A stretch of DNA of 64,000 bases. Origin: Nocardia tengchongensis. GTDB lineage: Bacteria > Actinomycetota > Actinomycetes > Mycobacteriales > Mycobacteriaceae. The translations under genes and the position numbers were made by a program. The stretch is from NCBI RefSeq assembly GCF_018362975.1, contig NZ_CP074371.1, positions 1,364,001-1,428,000 of the forward strand, read 5' to 3'. Positions 35,468 to 45,012 of this stretch are shown here, piece by piece. How positions within the stretch are numbered: the first letter of the stretch is position 1; each line of letters opens with the position of its first letter. Below the pieces are notes generated by a model. That model saw only the letters and a list, made by a program, of their open reading frames with translations. It was not told where the DNA came from and did no database searches.

Positions 35468-36684
35468 CGGTTCGCTCCGCCGACGGAATCCATCTGGGCG
35501 GCATCCGCGTCGACCGGGTCCGCGCCGATGACTGCGGGCGCGACCACTCGGCCGTCCGCGAAAACCTCGACCGAGCGCCCGTAATCGTGACCGCGCCGCG
35601 TCTCGTCCTCGTCGCCGCCCTGCTGACCGAGCAGCGACCCGGTGCCGGCGGAACGGACCGGCGCGGTCGATGCCGGCGTGCCGACCACCCCCATCGGCTC
35701 GGCGACCGGCGCGGCCGGTCCTGTTGCGCCACCGGGGTTTCCGAGGCCGCCGGTTCCGCCGAGCCCCGAGCTCCAGCCCTCGGGCAGGCGCAGTGTGCCC
35801 GCGCCATTGCCGATATTCACCGATCCGCCGCCGACGTAGGACACGGCGTGCGTGGTGAGCGCCGCCCCGCCCGCGCCCGCGGTACCCATGCCGGGGAAAC
35901 CGGATGTCCCCAGCCCGGGCGACTGTGTCATCGCATTGGCGACGGCCGTAATGGCACTGCTCGCAACGTTTCCCACACTCGTGACACCGTCGGTCGCCAC
36001 GGTCCCCGCGACCTGCGCGACTTGGGACAGCGCACTGGTGACGGCCGGATTCTGAGCCAGCGTGGCGGCCGCGCCGAGCGCCGCCTGCACCGGATCACCG
36101 CCCTCGGCGAAAGCGTCCCCACCGGCCCCCGCCGAGCCCGCACCCATCGCGATCGGCGGCGGCATCAGGAACTGCCCCGGTGTGGTGACCATCAAACTGG
36201 TTGCGGCCTCATAGGTTTCCATGACGAGCGCGGCCCGGATGTCGAGCGCCAGCTTGGCCGCTTCGGCGGCTTCGGCGCTGCCGTTGAGCGCGCCGCCGCT
36301 GGAGTAGGCGGCCACCCGCGCGGTCTCCACCAGCGCGATCTCCGGCAGGCTCGGCATGGCGATGGAGGCCACGGTGTAGGCGGTGGCATTGGCGTTCGCT
36401 TTCCCGGCCATGATGCCCGCCATCACGGCCTGCTGTTCGGCCCAGACGGCGAACCCGCCGAGCCGGGCCAGCACGGTGAGCCCGTTCGAACCTTCGAGTC
36501 CGACCCCGATCTCGGCCATCACCCGGGCCACGGTGGTGGTGGCGTCCACCCAGGCGGCGGTGAGTCCGCTCCACGCGCTGCCCGCGGCCGCGATCGGGAT
36601 GGCGTGCGCGCCGGTATTGAGGGTGACGGAGTTGATCTCGGCCATGCGGGGCAGCCAGCACACCCCGGTGATTCCGAGTGTCAT
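35464..36684 (-). CDS. PPE family protein
   Basis: A 406-residue PPE-type type VII secretion substrate. The N-terminal 150 or so residues are the PPE helical domain: EINSVTLNTG in place of the usual PPEINS motif, then the WxG turn in GSAWSGLTAAW (38-40), and long helices (LGGFAVWAEQQAVMAGIMAG). A Gly/Ala-rich middle follows (GFPGMGTAGAGGAAL, GLGGTGGLGNPGGATG), then a charged end. ATG 36684 with GGGGGA upstream is the better start; the internal Met at 36645 lacks a ribosome-binding site. The loss of the literal PPE triplet is notable. It should pair with the adjacent PE protein. Confidence 0.8.
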   Translation of the reverse strand: MTLGITGVCWLPRMAEINSVTLNTGAHAIPIAAAGSAWSGLTAAWVDATTTVARVMAEIGVGLEGSNGLTVLARLGGFAVWAEQQAVMAGIMAGKANANATAYTVASIAMPSLPEIALVETARVAAYSSGGALNGSAEAAEAAKLALDIRAALVMETYEAATSLMVTTPGQFLMPPPIAMGAGSAGAGGDAFAEGGDPVQAALGAAATLAQNPAVTSALSQVAQVAGTVATDGVTSVGNVASSAITAVANAMTQSPGLGTSGFPGMGTAGAGGAALTTHAVSYVGGGSVNIGNGAGTLRLPEGWSSGLGGTGGLGNPGGATGPAAPVAEPMGVVGTPASTAPVRSAGTGSLLGQQGGDEDETRRGHDYGRSVEVFADGRVVAPAVIGADPVDADAAQMDSVGGANR

Positions 36685-36696
36685 CGCGTGTCCCCC

Positions 36697-37008
36697 TTAC
36701 ACCTGGATCGCGGCGATCCCGGCCGCCCGCATCGCGTCCTGGGCCAGGTACTGGGCCAGCTGGCTGCGCAGGGTGGCGGCGGCGTGGTGCAGTTCGAGAA
36801 TGCCCTGGGCGACGGACCGATCGTGGGTCAGCGCCGCGGTATTGAAATGCGCGGCGGCCAGGAACGACACCTCTTCGGTGCCGGAGGGCAGCACGTGGGT
36901 GGCCGGCGCGGTCGCGGTCGCGGCGGCGGCCAGGCGTTCGGCGAGCAGGTCGAGTTCCAGGGCGGCCGCGAGGATCACCTCGGGCTGCACGAGGACGTGG
37001 CCAACCAT
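36697..37008 (-). CDS. PE family protein
   Basis: A 103-residue PE-domain protein: two long helices joined by a turn (LAAALELDLLAERLAAAA, then VSFLAAAHFNTAALTHDRSV). It ends with the type VII export signal YxxxD (YLAQD, residues 87-91). ATG 37008 follows GGGGGAG. It lies 12 bp before the PPE gene, the standard PE-PPE arrangement. No other ESX components lie in this window, so the secretion machine must be elsewhere. Confidence 0.8.
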   Translation of the reverse strand: MVGHVLVQPEVILAAALELDLLAERLAAAATATAPATHVLPSGTEEVSFLAAAHFNTAALTHDRSVAQGILELHHAAATLRSQLAQYLAQDAMRAAGIAAIQV

Positions 37009-37092
37009 GATCGGGCTCCCCCTCTACGTCTTCTTCTCCCGGTTATGAGGATTGGACGCAGAGGTTCGCGGATTGGTTCCCGGCTCCGCGAT

Positions 37093-37446
37093 TCAGCCCC
37101 ATCCCAGCTGATGGAGTCGCTCGTCATCGATCCCGAAATAGTGCGCTATCTCGTGAATCACCGTGATGGCGACCTCTTCGACCACCTCTTCTTCGCTGTG
37201 GCACATGGCCAGGATGGCGTCGCGATAGATGGTGATGGTGTCGGGTAGCGCGCCGCCGTAGTGGCTGAAGTCCCGGTCGGTGAGGGCGATGCCGTGGTAG
37301 AGCCCGAGCAGGTGCGGGTCCTCGTCGCTGCGCGGCTCGATGAGAACCACCACATTGTCGATGGCCCGGGCCAGCTCGGGCGGGATCAGGTCGAGCGCAT
37401 CGCCGACCAGCTCCTCGAAGCGGTCGTCGGACATGGAGACGGACAT
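37093..37446 (-). CDS. metallopeptidase family protein (minimal zincin)
   Basis: A 117-residue protein with a zincin-type core: ITVIHEIAHYFGIDDERLHQ contains HExxH and a third His. YHGIALTDRDFSHYGGALPD is also typical of this conserved actinobacterial family. It probably acts as a Zn-dependent peptidase or pseudo-peptidase in the cytoplasm. The start may be ATG 37446 or 37434. It follows the septum-formation gene by 20 bp, as in M. tuberculosis (Rv3835-Rv3836), so both are one unit. Confidence 0.85.
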   Translation of the reverse strand: MSVSMSDDRFEELVGDALDLIPPELARAIDNVVVLIEPRSDEDPHLLGLYHGIALTDRDFSHYGGALPDTITIYRDAILAMCHSEEEVVEEVAITVIHEIAHYFGIDDERLHQLGWG

Positions 37447-37466
37447 GGCTGCGGCGGTCTCCGGAC

Positions 37467-38633
37467 TTACCGTGGCTGCGGGATGACCGGCGGGACCGCG
37501 CCGGGCAGCGGCGGCGGGGTGTAGCGGCCGTTGTTGGGCGGCGGCACCGGCGCCTGGCCGTCGACCTGGATGTCGCCCTTGGCGGATCCGGTGATGGCGG
37601 CGAAGCCCTCCTGGTCGGCGCCCTTGCCGACCAGGCAGTTGAGGCTGCGGCTGCCGGCCATCCAGCTGCGGGTGTCGAGCGCGTCCCAGAACAGGGTGAG
37701 GGTCTTGTTGCGCAGTGCGTCGGGGGCGCCGAGGTAGTCGGTGGCGTCCTTGGCGCACTGGTCTTCCATGAACTTGTCCTGATCGTCCTTGGAGGGCGGG
37801 CCGCCGGTGAAGTGGGTGGCCAGGTCCACGGTGGAGACGATCTCGAAGGCGTGCGGCTGGGCGCAGTCGACCGGGTCGGTGGGCAGGTTCGATTTGATGC
37901 CGATGCAGGTGCCGACGTCGTAGACCTTGGACTGGTTGATGTCGCGCACGCTGCCGGTGATCGGCTTGGTGGCCAGGCCCTGGCTGCCGGAGACCTGCAG
38001 GCCGCAGCGCAGCGTGCGCTCGCCCGCCTTCCAGCCCGCCTCGCCCGGATTGATCAGGCCGACAACGAATTTGCCGCGCGGGTCGAGGCGTCCGCCGAGG
38101 TATTCCTGGGCGGCGCTGACACAGTGCTCGTCGCGCAGTTCGGAGAAGCGCAGCGAGTCCGGGAAGCGGGAGCCGGGCCCGAATTCCTTGCCCGGGTACT
38201 TGCTCAAATCGATGTCGGCGGTCACCTCGAACAGGTGCTTGCTGCCGCACTCGACCTTGCTGAGGTCGCTGGCGTTGGACTTGGTCCAGGTCAGGCAGTC
38301 GCCTTCCTTGGCGGTGCCGAAGGCCGCGCCCGCGACCGCGCCGGTGGGCTGCGCGGCCCCCGGCGCGTGCGCCTTCACCCGGTTGGAGTCGAAGCCGTTC
38401 GAGACGAACATGGTGATGAGCACGGCCAGCGTGACGCCGCCCGCCATGGCCAGCAGCCCCCACCGCACCGTCGAAGCGGATAGCGGACCGTTCTTGTCCA
38501 GCTTGGCTTCCACGGCGCGGAAGGGCGTCAGCAAGTTGTCCAGTGCCGTCGGCTTGCGACGGCGCGGCGGCTCGGAGCCCCGCGAGGACGACGGAGGCGC
38601 GGGCCACTGCGAAGGCGTCTTTTGCTCAGGCAT
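37467..38633 (-). CDS. septum formation family membrane protein
   Basis: A 388-residue protein with a cytoplasmic N-terminus, one membrane helix (WGLLAMAGGVTLAVLITMFV) and an extracytoplasmic part with two septum-formation-type domains. Each begins with a Cys-containing segment (EGDCLTWTK, VGTCIGIKS), continues with ECGSKHLFEV or DCAQPHAFEI, and has another conserved Cys further on. The end is Pro-rich. The family was named from a divisome-linked actinobacterial protein; the precise role here is unproven. Operon with the metallopeptidase gene. Confidence 0.82.
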   Translation of the reverse strand: MPEQKTPSQWPAPPSSSRGSEPPRRRKPTALDNLLTPFRAVEAKLDKNGPLSASTVRWGLLAMAGGVTLAVLITMFVSNGFDSNRVKAHAPGAAQPTGAVAGAAFGTAKEGDCLTWTKSNASDLSKVECGSKHLFEVTADIDLSKYPGKEFGPGSRFPDSLRFSELRDEHCVSAAQEYLGGRLDPRGKFVVGLINPGEAGWKAGERTLRCGLQVSGSQGLATKPITGSVRDINQSKVYDVGTCIGIKSNLPTDPVDCAQPHAFEIVSTVDLATHFTGGPPSKDDQDKFMEDQCAKDATDYLGAPDALRNKTLTLFWDALDTRSWMAGSRSLNCLVGKGADQEGFAAITGSAKGDIQVDGQAPVPPPNNGRYTPPPLPGAVPPVIPQPR

Positions 38634-38723
38634 CGCGGTCCATCATTGCAGCGCCACCCGGCCGCTGCCACGAACCACCGGCTTCGCACCCCGTGCGCCG
38701 CGCTGAACAAGATCAGGTCAGCG

Positions 38724-40313
38724 TCACGACAAGATCAGGTCTGCAGCCTTCTCGCCGATCATGACCGCGGGGGCGTGGGTGTGGCCGCGGGTGATCACCG
38801 GCATCACCGACGTGTCGGCCACGCGCAGGCCTTCGATGCCGCGTACTCGCAGTTGCGGGTCCACCACGCTGGATTCGTCGCGGCTCATCGCGCAGGTGCC
38901 GACCGGGTGGTACAGCGTGTGCGAGTGGTCCTCGAGGCAGCGGCGCAGCACTTCGTCCATCGGGGTGTCGGAGGGCACGGCGGGCTGCATGAGCTCGCCG
39001 ATGTGTTCCTTCAGCGCGGGCTGGTTGGCGATCTCGACGCAGGTGCGCAGACCCGCGAGCAGGGCGGCTCGGTCGGCGGGTTCGGCGCAGTAGCGCGGGT
39101 TGATGCGCGGCGCGACGAACGGATCCGGCGAGATGATGGAGACGCTGCCGATGGATTCCGGCTTGAGCAGGACCGCGGCGAAAGTGAGCGCGTGTCCGTC
39201 CGGTTCGCCCAGGCCCTCGGCGATGTAGGGGGCGGGCGCGAAGATGAGTTCCAGGTCGGGCAGGTCGAGGTCCTCGCGGCTGCGGGTGAACCCGTACGCC
39301 TCGCCGATGTTGGAGGTGAGCTGGCCGCGCCGCAGCAGCAGGTAGTTGGCGAGTTCGAGCAGGTTCTTGTCCGCGCCGTAGAGGCTGCCGCCGGTGGTGC
39401 GGTAGACGATGGGAGCGGCCAGGTGGTCGCGCAGGCCGCGCCCGACCTCGGGCAGGTGCCGCACCACGGGGATGCCGAATTCCTGCAGCCGGTCGCCGTC
39501 GCCGATGCCGGACAGTTCGAGCAGCTGCGGCGTGTTGATCGCGCCGCCGGACAGGATGACCTCGCGTTTGGCGCTGATCTGCTTGGTCTCGCCGCCGATC
39601 CGGAATTCCACGCCGATGGCGCGGGTGCCTTCGAACAGCACCCGGGTGGCGTGCGCGTCGGTGACGACGGTGATGTTGCGGCCCTGCTGGCGGGCGGGCC
39701 GCAGGTAGGCGTCGGCGGTGCTCCAGCGCGCGCCGCGCTTCTGGGTCACCATGGTCTGCGAGAACCCTTGCGGCCGATCGCCGTTGGCGCGTTCCACCGG
39801 ATATCCGGCTTCGGCGGCGGCCTGCAGGTAGGTGTGGGTGAGGGCGCGCGGGCTGCGCTGGCGGGAGATGTGCAGCGGTCCGTTGCGGCCTTCGCCGGGC
39901 TCGGCGGCTTCTTCCACGGTCTCGATGCGCTGGAAGTAGGGCAGCACCTGCTCGAAGGACCATTCGGGTCCGGCGTAGCGGGACCATTCGTCGTAGTCGG
40001 CGGCGAAGCCGCGCACCCACATCATGGCGTTCATCGAGGAGGATCCGCCGAGCATCTTGCCGCGCGGCCAGTACACGCGCCGGTTGCTGAGTTCGGGTTG
40101 GGTCTCGGTGCGGTAGTTCCAGTCGTTGTCGCCTTGGAAGAGCTGGTTGAACGCGGCGGGAATGTGCGCGAATTTGTCGGTGTCCTCGCCGCCGGCCTCC
40201 AGGACCACGACGCTGACGCCGGGGCGCTCACTGAGTTTCGCGGCCAGTGCGGCCCCCGCCGATCCGGCTCCGACCACGACGAAATCGGCGGTGTGCGGGG
40301 TGTATTGGGGCAT
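38724..40313 (-). CDS. GMC family FAD-dependent oxidoreductase (choline dehydrogenase-like)
   Basis: A 529-residue flavoprotein that oxidises an alcohol substrate. Family features in order: dinucleotide-binding VVVGAGSAGAALAAKLSE, VVLEAGGED, PRGKMLGGSSSMNAMMWVRG, ILSGGAINTPQLLELSGIG and the C-terminal catalytic region LYHPVGTCAMS with GLRVADTSVMPVITRGHTHA. The choline-dehydrogenase-like subgroup is indicated, but the substrate is uncertain. ATG 40313 follows GAGGAGT; the frame upstream to 40394 is unlikely. Divergent from serS. Confidence 0.9.
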   Translation of the reverse strand: MPQYTPHTADFVVVGAGSAGAALAAKLSERPGVSVVVLEAGGEDTDKFAHIPAAFNQLFQGDNDWNYRTETQPELSNRRVYWPRGKMLGGSSSMNAMMWVRGFAADYDEWSRYAGPEWSFEQVLPYFQRIETVEEAAEPGEGRNGPLHISRQRSPRALTHTYLQAAAEAGYPVERANGDRPQGFSQTMVTQKRGARWSTADAYLRPARQQGRNITVVTDAHATRVLFEGTRAIGVEFRIGGETKQISAKREVILSGGAINTPQLLELSGIGDGDRLQEFGIPVVRHLPEVGRGLRDHLAAPIVYRTTGGSLYGADKNLLELANYLLLRRGQLTSNIGEAYGFTRSREDLDLPDLELIFAPAPYIAEGLGEPDGHALTFAAVLLKPESIGSVSIISPDPFVAPRINPRYCAEPADRAALLAGLRTCVEIANQPALKEHIGELMQPAVPSDTPMDEVLRRCLEDHSHTLYHPVGTCAMSRDESSVVDPQLRVRGIEGLRVADTSVMPVITRGHTHAPAVMIGEKAADLILS

Positions 40314-40467
40314 GGTGACTCCTCGGAAAGACCACGGCGGAGTCACTGCCGGACTCCTGCCGTCCCATCGGGTCAACCCTATGGCGGAAATCACCCGGTC
40401 GTGGGGTGGATGAATTGATCGGACCTACACGAAAACCGGTAGCGCCCTCCCACTAGGCTGAACAGCC

Positions 40468-41726
40468 ATGATCGACCTTCGATTCCTGCGGGAAAACCCG
40501 GATGTGGTCCGTGCGTCGCAGCGTGCTCGCGGTGAGGACCCGTCCCTGGTGGATGCCCTGCTCGAGGCGGATGCCGCCCGTCGCGCCGCGGTGGCGACGG
40601 CCGACAATCTGCGCGCCGAGCAGAAGGCCTTGGGCAAGAAGGTCGGCAAGGCTTCCCCGGAGGAGCGCCCGGCGCTGCTGCAGGGCGGTCAGGAGTTGTC
40701 GGCGAAGGTGAAGGAGGCGGAGGCGGCGGAGAACGCCGCGGACGCCGATCTCGACGCCGTGCAGCGCGCCCTGTCGAATGTGGTGCAGGAGGGTGCGCCC
40801 GCCGGCGGCGAGGACGATTACATCGTGCTCGAGACCGTGGGTACGCCGCGTGAGTTCGATTTCGAGCCGAAGGACCACCTGGATCTGGGTGAGTCGCTGG
40901 GTGTGATCGACATGGAGCGTGGCGCGAAGGTGTCGGGTTCGCGGTTCTACTTCCTCACCGGGTACGGCGCGCTGCTGCAGCTGGGCCTGCTGCAGCTGGC
41001 CGCGCAGAAGGCGACCGCCAACGGTTTCACCATGATGATCCCGCCGGTGCTGGTGCGTCCGGAGATCATGCAGGGCACCGGCTTCCTGGGGCAGCACGCC
41101 GCCGAGGTCTACCACCTGGAGGACGACGACCTGTACCTGGTCGGTACCTCGGAGGTGCCGCTGGCGGGTTATCACTCGGGCGAGATCCTGGATCTGAGCG
41201 CGGGCCCGAAGCGCTATGCCGGCTGGTCGTCGTGCTTCCGTCGCGAGGCGGGCAGCTACGGCAAGGACACCCGCGGCATCATCCGCGTGCACCAGTTCGA
41301 CAAGGTGGAGATGTTCGTCTACACCACCCCGGAGCAGGCCGACGCCGAGCACCAGCGGCTGCTGGCCTGGGAGCGGGAGATGCTGGCCGCGATCGAGGTG
41401 CCCTACCGGTCATCGATGTGGCGGCGGGTGACCTGGGCAGCTCGGCGGCCCGCAAATTCGATTGCGAGGCTTGGGTTCCCACCCAGCAGACCTACCGCGA
41501 ACTGACCTCGACCTCGAATTGCACGACGTTCCAGGCCCGTCGCCTGAATGTCCGGTATCGCGACGAGAACGGTAAGCCGCAGATCGCCGCCACGCTGAAT
41601 GGCACATTGGCGACAACTCGGTGGATTGTCGCGCTGCTGGAAAACCATCAGCAAGCCGACGGTTCGGTGCGAGTGCCCGCTGCGCTGGTGCCTTTCGTCG
41701 GCACCGAGGTTTTGGAGCCCCGCTGA
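40468..41726 (+). CDS. serS: seryl-tRNA synthetase (frameshifted)
   Basis: Class II enzyme charging tRNA-Ser. The N-terminal coiled-coil arm ([20 protein letters not shown] onward) and catalytic core ([71 protein letters not shown]) are clear. The frame breaks at 41408-41409: restoring one G turns EVPYRSSM into [20 protein letters not shown], followed by [20 protein letters not shown] and motif 3 [16 protein letters not shown] to the stop at 41726. Because serS is normally single-copy and essential, a sequencing deletion is far more likely than a real break. Confidence 0.95.
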
Positions 41727-41759
41727 GTATTCGCTACTCGGCGTGGCTTATTCCGCCGG

Positions 41760-43670
41760 ATGTGTCTACCGCTGGCTGGGCTTGTGGCTAGGCTGGGCAG
41801 CGTGCGAGGAATCGGGTCTCGCGGCGATACCCGAACCCGGGTCCGGGCGGCATCGGCGCTGGCGACGGCAATGGTCATGGCTCGGACCACCGGGGCGTTC
41901 TACGTCATGGGTGGCTTGCTGGGTTTGGCCCTGACCGCCGTCGCTCCGGGTGATGAGGGTAATCGGCCGCTGGTGGGCGCGGCGGCGTTCGTGGCGCTGC
42001 TGCTGGGTATCAGTCTGCTCATCTGGGGTCCGCGGCTGCCGCATTCGGTGCATCACGCCTACGTGGCGACCGCGACGGTGCTGGTGACCGTTGCGGTGCA
42101 TTGGTTTCCGAACACGGTCGGTGCGATCAGTCTGGCCGCGTTCTATGTGTTCGTGGCCTGTGACGCCGCGATCTTCTTCTCCTGGCGCTGGCTGGGCGGG
42201 CATCTGGCGTTCGCCATCGCCTGCTGCCTGTGGGTGGTGCCGTCGCGCGGGCTGCCGTGGTGGTCGGGCATCATTCCGGCGGGTATCACCTTCGGAATCG
42301 GCATCGTGGTCGGCATTTTGACGCGCATGGCGTCGGACGCCGACATCGATGTGCTGACCGGTCTGCTGAATCGCCGCGGTTTCGACCGCGCGCTGAGCAA
42401 TGCCATCGCGCACGCCACCCGTACCGGTCAGGGTCTGGCCCTGGTGCTGGTGGACCTGGATCGCTTCCAGAAGATCAACGATCATCTGGGTCACCGGGCC
42501 GGTGACGCCGTGCTGCAGCGGGTGGGCGACACCTGGTCGAAACTGCTTGCGCCGGATCAGCGTCTGGCCCGTTACGGCGGTGACGCGTTCGCGCTGCTGC
42601 TGCCCGGCACCACCGAGCAGGCCGCGATCCTGTTGACCGAGGAGCTGCGGGCCGCCGTCACCACCGGTTGTTCGGCGGGTGTGACGTCGTGGCAGCCGGG
42701 TGAGTCCGGTTCGCTGCTGGTGTCGCGCGCGGATGTGGGCCTGTACCGGGCCAAGCAGGCGGGCCGTAATCGCACGGTGCTGGAGTCGTCGCGGCAGTTG
42801 CCGTTGGCGGTGGAGCTGCGTGAGGCGATCGACCGCGGCACCTTGGACGTGCAGTATCAGCCGATCGTGAGTCTCTCCGACGGCGACACTCGCGCGGTCG
42901 GTGTGGAAGCCTTGCTGCGCTGGTCTTCTCACGCGCAGCCGGAGGTCACCACGGAGGGCCTGATCCGGGTCGCCGAGGAATACGACCTGATCTCCGATCT
43001 GGACGAGCTGGTGTTGCGCCGCGCCTGCGCCGACGCCGCCCGACTGCAGGAGACGTTCGCTCAGCTCGACCTGACCCTGAATGTCAATGTGAGCGGCCTG
43101 GAGCTGGCCGAGACCGAGTACGCCGCCCGGGTTTCCGGCATTCTCGAGGAAACCGGCTGGCCCGCTGAGCAACTCGTGCTCGAGGTGACCGAGAGCGAGC
43201 TGGCCGCCGAATCCGAGACCGCGATCGCGAACCTGCACCGGCTGCGCGAGTTCGGCGTCCGGATCGCCATCGACGATTTCGGCACCGGCTACTCCTCGCT
43301 GAGCCGCCTGGCCACGCTGCCGTCGGACATTCTCAAGGTGGATCAGTCCTTCGTGGCGTCCATCCGCTCCGATTCCCCGGCCCCGCCGCTGCTGGGCGTG
43401 ATCGCGGCGCTGAGCAAGTCTCTCGACTTGCAGGTGATCGCGGAGGGTGTGGAGACCGAATATCAAGCCGCGGTGCTCACCGAGCTCGGTTTCGCGCTGG
43501 CTCAGGGCTACCACTACAACGATTCGCATCCGGTCACCGAGCTCATCAACGATCTCAACGACCGCCCCGGCCTGGTCGGCGCCTCGGTCTCGGAGGGCGA
43601 GCCTTCCAGCAACGGCTGGATCCCGCTCGATAATCCGGTTGACGGTGGTACGCCCGGCGCGCAGAGTTGA
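41760..43670 (+). CDS. membrane GGDEF (degenerate)-EAL cyclic-di-GMP protein
   Basis: A roughly 636-residue membrane protein with about five or six helices (residues 40-185), a GGDEF domain (190-340) and an EAL domain (350-600). The signature is GGDAF, with the catalytic Glu replaced by Ala, so cyclase activity is probably lost. The EAL domain keeps EALLRW, NVNVSGLELAE, EVTESELA, DDFGTGYSSLSRL, KVDQSFV and AEGVETE, the residues needed for c-di-GMP hydrolysis. The GGDEF part may act as a GTP sensor. The start is uncertain: ATG 41760, with GTG 41802 an alternative. Confidence 0.85.
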   Translation: MCLPLAGLVARLGSVRGIGSRGDTRTRVRAASALATAMVMARTTGAFYVMGGLLGLALTAVAPGDEGNRPLVGAAAFVALLLGISLLIWGPRLPHSVHHAYVATATVLVTVAVHWFPNTVGAISLAAFYVFVACDAAIFFSWRWLGGHLAFAIACCLWVVPSRGLPWWSGIIPAGITFGIGIVVGILTRMASDADIDVLTGLLNRRGFDRALSNAIAHATRTGQGLALVLVDLDRFQKINDHLGHRAGDAVLQRVGDTWSKLLAPDQRLARYGGDAFALLLPGTTEQAAILLTEELRAAVTTGCSAGVTSWQPGESGSLLVSRADVGLYRAKQAGRNRTVLESSRQLPLAVELREAIDRGTLDVQYQPIVSLSDGDTRAVGVEALLRWSSHAQPEVTTEGLIRVAEEYDLISDLDELVLRRACADAARLQETFAQLDLTLNVNVSGLELAETEYAARVSGILEETGWPAEQLVLEVTESELAAESETAIANLHRLREFGVRIAIDDFGTGYSSLSRLATLPSDILKVDQSFVASIRSDSPAPPLLGVIAALSKSLDLQVIAEGVETEYQAAVLTELGFALAQGYHYNDSHPVTELINDLNDRPGLVGASVSEGEPSSNGWIPLDNPVDGGTPGAQS

Positions 43671-43758
43671 TCCCATGCGGATGTTGATCTACTCCTGTTG
43701 ATTCCTACGTTCCACCGGCGCCCGGCCGTCCTCGACCTGGCCGCTGATCTTCCGGGCA

Positions 43759-44982
43759 GTGTTGTTCGCGTTCACCGCGGACCTGATCCCGCTGTACGCG
43801 ATCTACGCCCTGTTGTTCGCCGATCACGGCCTGAACCCCGCGCAGATCTCCTCCCTGTTCGCCATCTGGTCGGCGACCGCCTTCCTCCTGGAGATCCCTT
43901 CCGGCGCGTGGGCTGACACCGTCTCGCGCCGCGCTCTCCTGATCCTGTCCGGCGCCCTCCTGACGGCGGGCTTCACGGTCTGGACCCTGTACCCCACCTA
44001 CCTGGGCTTCGCTGCCGGTTTCGTCTTGTGGGGCACCGCGGGCGCCCTCCGATCGGGCACCTTCGAGGCCCTCCTCTACGACGAACTACACGCCCGCGCC
44101 GCGACCGCCGACTACACGCGCACGATGGGCTACGTCCGGACAGCCACCGAATCCGCCGCCCTGATCGGCATTCTCGCCGCCGCCCCCTTGTACGCCTGGG
44201 GCGGCTACGCCCTCGTCGCATGTTCCAGTGTCGCCTTGGCGGCACTGCACACCGGCACGGCACTGCTGCTCCCCGCCGCCCCGAAGTCCATATCCGCCAA
44301 GGAGATCGAGGAGGACGACCCGCCCGAAGTCGCCGACTTCCACTCGGCAGCTTCGCCCGGTTACGTCGCGATGCTCCGCGCGGGTATACGCGAGGCCTTG
44401 CGCGTCAGAATGATCCGCCGAGGCGTGGTCCTGGTGGCCCTGCTCAACGGAGTAACCGCGTTCGACGAATACTTCTCCCTGCTGGCAGGCCACGCCGGCG
44501 CCGGACCATCCCTGGCCGCGGTGCTGGTCGCCCTGACCGTGGCGGGTTCCCTGGCTGGTTCGTCCCTGGCAGGCCGTACCGAGGGCATCCGCGCCCGCAC
44601 CATGTCCTTCGCGCTGGCCGCCGCCGGAGTCCTCTTCATCGCCGGCGCACTGCTCGCGGGCGCGGCCGCCCACCACCCGACCGCCCTGTACGCACTGACA
44701 GTGGCCGGCTTCTCGGCCATCGGCGTCGCCTACGGCATCGACTACAACGCCGACGTCCTGGCCTCGGCCCGCCTCCAGGACGCCATCACCGGCCCGGCCC
44801 GAGCCACGGTCACCTCGGTCGCAGGCTTCACCACCGAAGTGATCGCTCTCCTGGTCTTCGGTTTCGCAGCCGTCGCCACCACCTGGATCCCGTTGCCGCT
44901 CATGGTCGCAGCCCTCGGCACCCCGCTCCTCCTGGCCGCCGCTCTCACCCCCACCTGGCTCCCACGCCGGACCCGCCCCTGA
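43759..44982 (+). CDS. MFS transporter
   Basis: A roughly 407-residue major facilitator with about 12 helices, two halves and a charged central loop (SAKEIEEDDPPEVADFHSAA). The A-motif region lies after helix 2 (IPSGAWADTVSRRALLILSG); GLNPAQISSLFAIWSATAF and GTFEALLYDELHARAATADY are family-like. The 5' end is unclear: the GTG at 43759 starts inside helix 1 and the sequence upstream (STWPLIFRAVLFAF) reads on as coding, so a missing upstream start or another indel near 43700 is possible. Substrate unknown. Confidence 0.75.
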   Translation: MLFAFTADLIPLYAIYALLFADHGLNPAQISSLFAIWSATAFLLEIPSGAWADTVSRRALLILSGALLTAGFTVWTLYPTYLGFAAGFVLWGTAGALRSGTFEALLYDELHARAATADYTRTMGYVRTATESAALIGILAAAPLYAWGGYALVACSSVALAALHTGTALLLPAAPKSISAKEIEEDDPPEVADFHSAASPGYVAMLRAGIREALRVRMIRRGVVLVALLNGVTAFDEYFSLLAGHAGAGPSLAAVLVALTVAGSLAGSSLAGRTEGIRARTMSFALAAAGVLFIAGALLAGAAAHHPTALYALTVAGFSAIGVAYGIDYNADVLASARLQDAITGPARATVTSVAGFTTEVIALLVFGFAAVATTWIPLPLMVAALGTPLLLAAALTPTWLPRRTRP

Positions 44983-45012
44983 TCTCAACGGCCGGTGGCG
45001 GCCGCCCGTCGG

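Noticed and set aside
36486..36520. GTTCGAAC-like sequence reminiscent of a tRNA T-arm
   Set aside because: It lies within the PPE coding frame and no cloverleaf can be built around it.
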